Shown in pieces: positions 57,592 through 64,000 of a stretch of DNA of 64,000 nt. The notes under the pieces were generated by a model that saw only the letters and a program-made list of their open reading frames with translations, was not told the DNA's origin and did no database searches. The position numbers were made by a program, and so were the translations under genes. This DNA is from Luteimonas sp. MC1750 (GTDB lineage: Bacteria > Pseudomonadota > Gammaproteobacteria > Xanthomonadales > Xanthomonadaceae). Every line of letters begins with the position of its first letter. Position 1 is the first letter of the stretch. Where the stretch lies: positions 2,480,001-2,544,000 of the forward strand of contig NZ_CP067113.1 of the NCBI RefSeq assembly GCF_016615955.1, given 5' to 3'.

Positions 57592-57620
57592 ATTATAGCG
57601 GCCGCTCCCAGCGCCTGCAA
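57592..57620 (-). promoter_or_regulatory. promoter of rpmE
   Basis: TTGCAG (57615-57620) and TATAAT (57592-57597) on the minus strand are spaced 17 bp; the best consensus promoter in the window. Leader about 26 nt. Confidence 0.75.
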
Positions 57621-57626
57621 GCGCGG

Positions 57627-58559
57627 TCAGCCAAGCGCTGCGCGGACCTGGTCCTCCAGCACCGCCTGGTCGTAGCGCAGCAGGATCCGGGCGCGGTCCG
57701 GGCGTCCCAGCTGGCGCTGCCAGTCCACCAGGGTCGCGCCGCGGGCGGCCGAGCGTCCCAGGACCACCTCGACCGGCCGCTCCTCGGCCTCGACCACGCC
57801 TTCGGGTCGCAGCGCCATGGCCATCGCCAGCGCGTCGGCGCAGAACCAGCGGTCGCCGCGGGCATCCTCCGACCAGCGCCGGGTATGCCGCGACACCGCC
57901 TCGTAGAAGGCCGCGACCGCGCCGGGCGCGGCCAGCCAGCGGTCGACGTCCCCGTGGAGGAAGCCATGGGCGACCGTCGCCTCCCAGTCGCTGAGGTCGA
58001 AGCGCGCGAAGGCGTCGAACACGATGTGCGCCGCCTCCGGATCGAAGAAGACGTTGAACTCGGCCGTGGGCGTGATGTTGCCGTGGCCGGTGACCGCGCC
58101 GCCCATCACCACCAGGCGCGCGATGCGCGTCGGCAGCATGGGATCCAGGCGCAGCGCCAGCGCGATGTTGGTGAGCGGTCCCAGGGCGACCAGCAGCAGG
58201 CGACCGGCGTGCCGGTGCGAGAGCTCGATGATCGCCTCCGCTGCGTGGCGCGACTGCGCGCGCGTCGCCGCCGGCGGCAGGCCCGCGTCGCCGAGCCCGT
58301 CGACGCCGTGCACGTTGGCGGCATCCGGCGCAGGGTGCAGCAGCGGGCGGTCGCAGCCGGGGAACACCGGCACCTCGGCACGACCCGCGACTTCGCAGAT
58401 CCGCAGCGCATTGGCGACCGTGTGTTCCAGTCCGACGTTGCCGGCGGCGATGGTGAGGCCGACGACCTCGTGCCGCGTGTCCCTCAGCGCCATGAGCAGG
58501 GCCAGGGCGTCGTCCACGCCCGGGTCGGTATCGATCAGCAGCGGGATGCGTTCGTCCAT
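57627..58559 (-). CDS. inosine/uridine-preferring nucleoside hydrolase
   Basis: 310 residues. The calcium-binding DTDPGVDDALALL motif at residues 10-22 and FNVFFDPEAAHIVF with NPGVxx-like MGGAVTGHGN are diagnostic of IunH. It splits ribonucleosides to base and ribose for salvage. Which nucleosides it prefers cannot be told. The ATG at 58559 follows recG by 17 bases; it may be cotranscribed with recG. Confidence 0.93.
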   Translation of the reverse strand: MDERIPLLIDTDPGVDDALALLMALRDTRHEVVGLTIAAGNVGLEHTVANALRICEVAGRAEVPVFPGCDRPLLHPAPDAANVHGVDGLGDAGLPPAATRAQSRHAAEAIIELSHRHAGRLLLVALGPLTNIALALRLDPMLPTRIARLVVMGGAVTGHGNITPTAEFNVFFDPEAAHIVFDAFARFDLSDWEATVAHGFLHGDVDRWLAAPGAVAAFYEAVSRHTRRWSEDARGDRWFCADALAMAMALRPEGVVEAEERPVEVVLGRSAARGATLVDWQRQLGRPDRARILLRYDQAVLEDQVRAALG

Positions 58560-58576
58560 CGGCGGATTATCCCCGA

Positions 58577-60697
58577 TCAGGCGGAGGCGTACCGGGCGGC
58601 GCCGCCGACCCAGCGCTCGACCAGGCGTTCGGCCACCGCCGGCTGCTCCAGCAGCAGGCGTTCGCCGAGCGCGTGCACCAGCGGCAGCAGGCCGGCGTCG
58701 CGCGCCAGGTCGGCCACGCGGAACGCGGCCAGGCCGGTCTGTCGCGTGCCCAGCAGCTCCCCGGGGCCACGCAGCTCGAGGTCCTTTTCGGCGATGACGA
58801 AGCCGTCGCCGGTCTCGCGCATGGTTTCCAGGCGCTCGCGCGCCATGCGCGACAGCGGCGGCTGGTAGAGCAGCACGCAGCTCGACGCCGCGCTGCCGCG
58901 CCCGACCCGTCCGCGCAGCTGGTGCAGCTGCGCAAGGCCCAGGCGCTCGGCGTTCTCGATCACCATCAGCGAGGCGTTGGGCACGTCCACGCCGACCTCG
59001 ATCACCGTGGTTGCGACCAGCAGGCCGGTCTCGCCCTGCTTGAAGGCGCGCATCGCGGCCTGCTTCTCCGCCGCCTTCATGCGCCCGTGCACGAGGCCCA
59101 CGCGCAGTCCCGGCAGCGCGGTCGACAGACCTTCGAAGGTCGCCTGGGCCGCCTGCGCGACCACCTCGTCGGACTCGTCGATGATCGTGCACACCCAGTA
59201 GGCCTGCCGGCCCTCGGCGCAGGCGGCGCGGATGCGCTCGATCAGCTCCGGGCGCCGTCCCTCGGCCATGACCACGGTCTGCACCGGCGTGCGCCCGGGC
59301 GGCAGCTCGTCGATCGCGGACACGTCGAGGTCGGCATAGGCGGCCATGGCCAGCGTTCGCGGGATCGGGGTCGCCGTCATCACCAGCTGGTGCGGCACGC
59401 GTCCGCCCTCGCCACCCTTGTCGCGCAGGGCAAGGCGCTGGTGCACGCCGAAGCGGTGCTGTTCGTCGACGATCGCCAGCGCGAGGTCGTGGAAGGCGAC
59501 GCCCTGCTGCATCAGCGCGTGCGTGCCGACCACGACCTGCGCACGCCCCTCGGCGACATCGGCCAACGCACGGCTGCGGGCGCGGCCGGTGACCTTGCCC
59601 GCCAGCCAGGCCACTTCGATGCCCATCGGCTCGAGCCAGCCGCGCAGGTTGGCCAGGTGCTGCTCGGCCAGCAGTTCCGTCGGCGCCATCAGCGCGGCCT
59701 GGCGCCGGTCCGCCACCGCCATCAGCGCGGCCATCGCCGCCACCACCGTCTTGCCCGAGCCGACGTCGCCCTGCACCAGGCGCAGCATCGGAACCGGGCG
59801 CGCGAGATCGGCGCGTACTTCGGCGAAGACCCGTTCCTGCGCGGCCGTCAGCGCGAACGGCAGGCGCTGGCGCAATTGTTGCGCCAGCACATCCACGCCC
59901 AGCCGGGCGGCGGCGTGCGCCTGGCGTGCGATGCGCTGTCGCCGCATGCTCACGTGGTGCGCGAGCAGCTCTTCCAGCGCCAGTCGGCGCTGCGCGGGAT
60001 GGGTCCCGGCAAGCAGGGCGGCCACCTCCGCGTCGCGCGGCGGCCGGTGCACGGTGAGCAGCGCCTCGCGCAATCCGGGCAGGCCAAGGCCGTCGAGCAG
60101 GCCGGCCGGCAGCAGTTCGAGCACGTCGTCGCCCGGCAGGCGGTCCAGCGCGTGGCCGATCAGCCGCTTCAGCGTCGCCGGCCCGACGCCCTCCACGGCC
60201 GGATACACCGGATCGAGGCGATCGCCGAGCCCGTCGTCGGCGTCATCGCCGAGCACGGTATAGCTGGGATGCACGATCTCCAGGCCGCGCTGGCCCGGAC
60301 GCGGCGTGCCGTAGGCGCGGATGCGCACGCCGGGCTGGAACTGCGCCGCCTGCGGGCCGCGGAAATGGAAAAAGCGCAGCACGAGGGTGGCCCGCGAGTC
60401 GTCGCCGAGCGCGACGCGCAGCATCGGCCGGTAGCGGAAACCGCGCTCGACGGCTTCGACCCGCCCCTCCACCTGGGCCGCGACGCCCGGCTGCAACAGC
60501 CGGATCGGGACCAGCGCCGTGCGGTCCTCGTAGCCGCGCGGCAGCTGCATCCACAGGTCCTGCAGCGATTCGAGCCCGCGCGCGGCGAGCTTCTCCGCGA
60601 TCCTCGCGCCGACGCCGGGCAGGGTGGAAAGCGCGGCCTTGCCGCCCGGCGCCAGTCCGGGTGCAGGCGTGGCCGCGCTGCGTCGCGCCGCTGCCAC
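58577..60697 (-). CDS. recG: ATP-dependent DNA helicase RecG
   Basis: 706 residues. An N-terminal wedge OB domain (EGRVEAVERGFRYRPMLRVAL) is followed by the SF2 helicase: Walker A GDVGSGKTVVAAMAA, DEQH box IVDEQHRFGVHQR, TATPIPRTLAM, and the second RecA lobe with VGVDVPNASLMVIENAERLGLAQLHQLRGRVGRG. RecG reverses stalled forks and processes R-loops and Holliday junctions. GTG start at 60697, 4 nt after the ridA stop. Confidence 0.96.
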   Translation of the reverse strand: MAAARRSAATPAPGLAPGGKAALSTLPGVGARIAEKLAARGLESLQDLWMQLPRGYEDRTALVPIRLLQPGVAAQVEGRVEAVERGFRYRPMLRVALGDDSRATLVLRFFHFRGPQAAQFQPGVRIRAYGTPRPGQRGLEIVHPSYTVLGDDADDGLGDRLDPVYPAVEGVGPATLKRLIGHALDRLPGDDVLELLPAGLLDGLGLPGLREALLTVHRPPRDAEVAALLAGTHPAQRRLALEELLAHHVSMRRQRIARQAHAAARLGVDVLAQQLRQRLPFALTAAQERVFAEVRADLARPVPMLRLVQGDVGSGKTVVAAMAALMAVADRRQAALMAPTELLAEQHLANLRGWLEPMGIEVAWLAGKVTGRARSRALADVAEGRAQVVVGTHALMQQGVAFHDLALAIVDEQHRFGVHQRLALRDKGGEGGRVPHQLVMTATPIPRTLAMAAYADLDVSAIDELPPGRTPVQTVVMAEGRRPELIERIRAACAEGRQAYWVCTIIDESDEVVAQAAQATFEGLSTALPGLRVGLVHGRMKAAEKQAAMRAFKQGETGLLVATTVIEVGVDVPNASLMVIENAERLGLAQLHQLRGRVGRGSAASSCVLLYQPPLSRMARERLETMRETGDGFVIAEKDLELRGPGELLGTRQTGLAAFRVADLARDAGLLPLVHALGERLLLEQPAVAERLVERWVGGAARYASA

Positions 60698-60701
60698 TGC
60701 C

Positions 60702-61085
60702 TCAGTCGAGGACCATCACCGCGTCGACTTCGAACTGCGCGGCCTTGGGCAGCGCCGACACCTCGATGGTCGAACGCGCGGGGTACGGTTCGCTGAAATA
60801 CTCCGCCATCACCGCATTGACCACCGCGAACTGCGAGAGGTCGGTGAGGTACAGGCCGACGCGCGCCACGTCGTCCAGCGAGCCACCGGCCGCCTGGCAG
60901 ATCGCGCGCAGGTTGTCGAACGCGCGCCGCGCCTGGGCGGCGATGTCGCCGTCGACGAGTTCGCCGGTGGCGGCGTCCATCGGCAGCTGGCCCGACAGGA
61001 ACACCATGTTCCCGCAGCGCGTGGCCTGCGAATAGGGGCCGATCGCGGCGGGGGCATCGGCGGTGCGGACGGGTTGCCTGGACAT
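60702..61085 (-). CDS. ridA: RidA family enamine/imine deaminase
   Basis: 127 residues. The Rid motifs IGPYSQATRCGNMVFLSGQLP and RSTIEVSALPK (with the catalytic Arg) are intact. RidA hydrolyses 2-aminoacrylate and related imines released by PLP enzymes. Start ATG 61085 fits the family length. Lies between spoT and recG, as in many gammaproteobacteria. Confidence 0.95.
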   Translation of the reverse strand: MSRQPVRTADAPAAIGPYSQATRCGNMVFLSGQLPMDAATGELVDGDIAAQARRAFDNLRAICQAAGGSLDDVARVGLYLTDLSQFAVVNAVMAEYFSEPYPARSTIEVSALPKAAQFEVDAVMVLD

Positions 61086-61178
61086 GCGTGGAATCCTCGT
61101 GGTGCGTGGCCGGGGATTATGACCGCGCCCCGTGGCCGCGGCCATCGTGCGCGGCCGCAGCGCGCCCCACGCCTTGCT

Positions 61179-63341
61179 TCAGAGCCGCTGCACGCCATGC
61201 ACCACGCCAAGCCGCCGCACCTTGCGGATGACGTCGGCAAGGTGCGAGCGGTCACGGACCTCGATGGCGAACTGGATCACCGCGACGTTGGTGTCGCGCT
61301 CCAGGTATTCGACGGCATCGATGTTCGACTCGGCCTTGGCCACCGCCGCCGCCACCTGGGCCAGCACGCCGGGCCGGTTCTCGACCTGGAAGCGCAGCGC
61401 CACGTTGTAGTCGCCGGTGACCTCGCGGTCCCAGCCGATGTCGACCCAGCGGTCGGGCGACTTGCGGTACTCGGCCACGTTCGGGCATTCGATCCGGTGC
61501 ACCATCACGCCACGGCCGGCGGTGTGGTAACCCATGATGTCGTCGCCGGGGATCGGCATGCAGCAGTTGGCGAAGGTCAGCACGCCGCGCTCGGCACCGG
61601 TGATCAGGATGCGGTCGTCGCGGTGGCTGCGCGGCGCACCCGGCGGCGGTGCCTTGTGGGTGAGCGCCTGGGCCACCTGCGCCGGCATGCGGTTGCCGAG
61701 CGCGACGTCGGACAGCAGGGCTTCCAGCCGCGGATAGCGGTATTCGGCGAGGAAGGCATCGAGCTGCGCGGCCGGCAGGCGCTCGAGCGAGCTGTCGAGG
61801 TCTTCCAGCGCGCTGTCGAGCATGCGGTGGCCCAGCTGGACCGCGTCCTCGTGCTCGAGCTGCTTGAGCTGCTGGCGGATCGCGGTCCGCGCCTTGCCGG
61901 TGACCACGAACTCCAGCCACTGCGGCCTCGGCTGCGAGGATTTCGCCGTGACGATCTCGACCGTCTGTCCGCTGGCCAGCCGGGTGCGCAGCGGCACCAG
62001 GCGCTTGTCCACGCGCGCCGCCACCGCGCGGTTGCCGATGTCGGTGTGCACCGCGTAGGCGAAATCGACCGCGGTCGCGTTGCGCGGCAGCGACATGATC
62101 TCGCCCTTGGGCGTGAACAGGTAGACCTCGTCCGGGAACAGGTCGACCTTGACGTTCTCCAGGAACTCCAGCGACGAGCCGGTATCGCTCTGCGACTCGA
62201 GCAGGCCGGAGATCCAGCTGTGCGCGCGCTGCTGCGCGCTGTTGGGCCCGCCGCCGCCGTGCTTGTAGGCCCAGTGCGCGGCGATGCCGCGCTCGGCGAT
62301 CAGGTCCATCTCCTCGGTGCGGATCTGCACCTCGATCGGCGAGCCGTAGGGGCCGAACAGCACCGTGTGCAGCGACTGGTAGCCGTTGGCCTTGGGGATC
62401 GCGATGAAGTCGCGGAAGCGGCCGTCGACCGGCTTGTACACCGAGTGCGCGACGCCCAGTGCGTGGTAGCAGCCAGCCACCGTGCCGACGATGATGCGGA
62501 AGCCGAAGACGTCGATCACCTGGGCGAAGGTCTTGGCCTCGGCGCGCATCTTGTTGTAGATGCTCCAGGGCGACTTCACCCGGCTGACCAGGCGGTACTC
62601 GAGGCCCTCCTTGGCCATGCGCTGGGCGAATTGCGCCTCGATGCGCGCCATCGCCTCGCGGCGCAGCATCGGCTGGGCGCGGATGTGCTTTTCCAGGATG
62701 CGGTGGCGCATCGGATACAGCGCACGGAAGCCGAGGTCCTGCAGCTCGGCCTTGATCAGGTTCATGCCCAGCCGCTGCGCGATCGGCGCATAGACTTCCA
62801 GCGTCTCGCGCGCGATGCGCTCGCGCGCCTCGACCGACTGCGCGCCCAGGGTGCGCATGTTGTGCAGGCGGTCGGCGAGCTTGATCAGGATCACGCGCAG
62901 GTCGCGCGCCATCGCGAGCATCATCTTGCGGAAGCTTTCGGCGTCGGCCTCGCGGCGGCTGGCGAACTGGAGCTTGTCGAGCTTGGTGACACCCTCCACC
63001 AGCTCGGCCACCGGCTCGCCGAACTCCGCCGCGAGCGCGTCGCGGGTCAGCGGGGTGTCCTCGATGGTGTCGTGCAGGACCGCCGCGACCAGCGTCTCGA
63101 TATCGACCTTCTGCTCGGCGAGCACGCCCGCCACCGCCACCGGGTGGGTGATGTACGGTTCGCCCGACTTGCGCGCCTGGCCTTCGTGGGCCGCGGCGCC
63201 GACGGCCCAGGCGCGCCGCAGCAGGCGCAGCTGGTCCGCGGGCAGGTAGGCCGCGGAGGCCTCGAGGGCGCGCATGTACGCGGGAACATCCGCATCCCCG
63301 GGCACGGTCACCTTCACCAGCGCGAGCTCGGCTGCATTCAT
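61179..63341 (-). CDS. spoT: bifunctional (p)ppGpp synthase/hydrolase SpoT
   Basis: 720 residues. The HD hydrolase domain is intact (His66, HDTIED with His90-Asp91); the synthetase domain has KANGYQSLHTVLFGPYGSPIEVQIRTEEMD; TGS (DEVYLFTPKGEIMSLPRNATAVDFAYAVH) and C-terminal ACT domains follow. It sets ppGpp levels in response to carbon, phosphate and other starvation. Precedes rpoZ transcript end by a terminator, so it is read from its own promoter or from read-through. AUG start at 63341. Confidence 0.96.
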   Translation of the reverse strand: MNAAELALVKVTVPGDADVPAYMRALEASAAYLPADQLRLLRRAWAVGAAAHEGQARKSGEPYITHPVAVAGVLAEQKVDIETLVAAVLHDTIEDTPLTRDALAAEFGEPVAELVEGVTKLDKLQFASRREADAESFRKMMLAMARDLRVILIKLADRLHNMRTLGAQSVEARERIARETLEVYAPIAQRLGMNLIKAELQDLGFRALYPMRHRILEKHIRAQPMLRREAMARIEAQFAQRMAKEGLEYRLVSRVKSPWSIYNKMRAEAKTFAQVIDVFGFRIIVGTVAGCYHALGVAHSVYKPVDGRFRDFIAIPKANGYQSLHTVLFGPYGSPIEVQIRTEEMDLIAERGIAAHWAYKHGGGGPNSAQQRAHSWISGLLESQSDTGSSLEFLENVKVDLFPDEVYLFTPKGEIMSLPRNATAVDFAYAVHTDIGNRAVAARVDKRLVPLRTRLASGQTVEIVTAKSSQPRPQWLEFVVTGKARTAIRQQLKQLEHEDAVQLGHRMLDSALEDLDSSLERLPAAQLDAFLAEYRYPRLEALLSDVALGNRMPAQVAQALTHKAPPPGAPRSHRDDRILITGAERGVLTFANCCMPIPGDDIMGYHTAGRGVMVHRIECPNVAEYRKSPDRWVDIGWDREVTGDYNVALRFQVENRPGVLAQVAAAVAKAESNIDAVEYLERDTNVAVIQFAIEVRDRSHLADVIRKVRRLGVVHGVQRL

Positions 63342-63411
63342 GCGCTGAGCCTACGCGTGCGCCCGCAGGCCGGCAACGCGGTCGCGTGGGCATGCAGGGC
63401 CCACAACGAAA

Positions 63412-63435
63412 ACGGCCCCGCCGGAGCGGGGCCGT
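63412..63435 (-). terminator. intrinsic terminator of rpoZ
   Basis: A 9-bp stem ACGGCCCCG/CGGGGCCGT with a 6-base loop 28 nt after the rpoZ stop is followed by TTTCGTT on the minus strand. Confidence 0.75.
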
Positions 63436-63462
63436 CGCAGCGGCGCGCAGGCGCCGGCGGAG

Positions 63463-63762
63463 TCAGTCGTCGCCCTTCGACAGGTCGTCGTCGGCCACCA
63501 CTTCGGCCGCGGCCCACTCCAGCGCCTCGCGCTCGCGGCGCTCGCGCTCGGACTTCTCGACGGCGTCGACGTAGTCGGCATCGATGCGGCGCGCGGCGAT
63601 CTCGCGCAGCGCAAGCACGGTCGGCTTGTCGTCGTTCTCGCTGTTGTCGAGCTGCGGCTCGACGCCGTTGGCAAGCTGGCGGGCGCGCCTGGCGGCCATC
63701 ATGACCAGCTCGAAGCGGTTGTCGATGACCTGGAGGCAATCCTCAACGGTGATGCGGGCCAT
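63463..63762 (-). CDS. rpoZ: RNA polymerase omega subunit
   Basis: 99 residues beginning [21 protein letters not shown], the conserved omega N terminus, with [25 protein letters not shown]. It helps fold beta prime and forms part of a ppGpp site. AGGAGA lies 4-5 nt before ATG 63762. Confidence 0.96.
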   Translation of the reverse strand: MARITVEDCLQVIDNRFELVMMAARRARQLANGVEPQLDNSENDDKPTVLALREIAARRIDADYVDAVEKSERERREREALEWAAAEVVADDDLSKGDD

Positions 63763-63811
63763 AAATCTCCTGGCGGCCGGCAGGCCGTCGATACGGTAAG
63801 AGGGACCGGAA

Positions 63812-63840
63812 ATGATAGGGCAAGCCCGACCGCGCCGCAA
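63812..63840 (-). promoter_or_regulatory. promoter of rpoZ
   Basis: TTGCGG (63835-63840) and TATCAT (63812-63817) spaced 17 bp on the minus strand, giving a leader of about 43 nt. Confidence 0.6.
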
Positions 63841-63869
63841 GCAAAGGCACGGAAATCAACCACTTGCAC

Positions 63870-64000
63870 TCAACCCGGGGTGGATTCCCCGTCCAGGAGC
63901 GCGGCGATCAGCGACGCGTGGCGCCGGGCCTGGGCCTCGCGCCGCAGCCGGCTGGCGGTGAAGACGGCGCACATCTCGTCCACCGCGGTCTCGAACTGCT
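63870..64000 (-). CDS. gmk: guanylate kinase, C-terminal end (window edge)
   Basis: The last 42 residues of a minus-strand frame, ending FTASRLRREAQARRHASLIAALLDG then a stop. This matches the C-terminal helix of guanylate kinases, and gmk next to rpoZ and spoT is the usual order. The rest of the gene lies outside the window. Confidence 0.8.
   Translation of the reverse strand, partial: QFETAVDEMCAVFTASRLRREAQARRHASLIAALLDGESTPG

Noticed and set aside
60624-63704. Long plus-strand frame opposite ridA and spoT
   Set aside because: Same shadow composition with no conserved motif; the real genes are on the minus strand.

Overview
This 64 kb window is a GC-rich (about 70%), densely packed stretch of chromosome. 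It most likely comes from a gammaproteobacterium of the Xanthomonadaceae/Lysobacteraceae (Lysobacter, Luteimonas, Xanthomonas group). The evidence is an xps-type general secretion operon in the order E-F-G-H-I-J-K-L-M-N-D, the divergent ponA / pilMNOPQ pair, a spoT-rpoZ-gmk end, a class 2 OMP decarboxylase, and REP-like intergenic repeats. Genus and species cannot be fixed from the sequence alone. There is no tRNA, rRNA, CRISPR array, insertion sequence or prophage that I can support; this is core genome.

Layout. 1-5.6 kb: the 5' part of glyA, an RcnB-like basic exported protein, ettA, pyrF and a small lipoprotein. 5.6-19.5 kb: a minus-strand type II secretion operon (gspE to gspD) that continues with translational overlaps into two GT2 glycosyltransferase-like genes and pncB. 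19.6-25.6 kb: xerD, dsbC and purL upstream of it on the same strand. 25.6-34.5 kb: an RDD membrane protein, a DsbA/FrnE-type thioredoxin-fold protein, a large DUF2339 membrane protein, gap, ompW, an S1/P1 nuclease and modABC. 34.5-39.4 kb: a Cds1-like PLP enzyme, tkt, and a dicarboxylate/cation symporter. 39.4-46.6 kb: a complete MoxR/Bat operon (moxR, DUF58, DUF4381, batA, a batB/TPR fusion, batD). 46.7-51.7 kb: the type IV pilus assembly operon pilMNOPQ, divergent from ponA (PBP1a). 54.4-64 kb: two uncharacterised small genes, gltA, rpmE type B, a nucleoside hydrolase, recG, ridA, spoT, rpoZ and the 3' end of gmk.

How the genes work together. The envelope dominates: the T2SS exports folded proteins through GspD, PilMNOP/PilQ forms the pilus alignment complex and secretin, and PonA builds peptidoglycan. 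DsbC isomerises disulfides in periplasmic proteins, and the S1/P1 nuclease is itself exported. Stop/start overlaps (ATGA, GTGA, TGATG) occur at most junctions in the T2SS, Bat and Pil operons, which suggests strong translational coupling.

The most unusual observations are: a REP-like inverted repeat inserted in frame into the prepilin leader of gspI; a gspJ leader made of degenerate 18-bp tandem repeats; a locally AT-richer segment inside pilQ; a shared GCTAnnnT promoter motif with several likely leaderless genes; and glycosyltransferase genes coupled to the secretin gene. I did not find a convincing wholly new multi-gene system.
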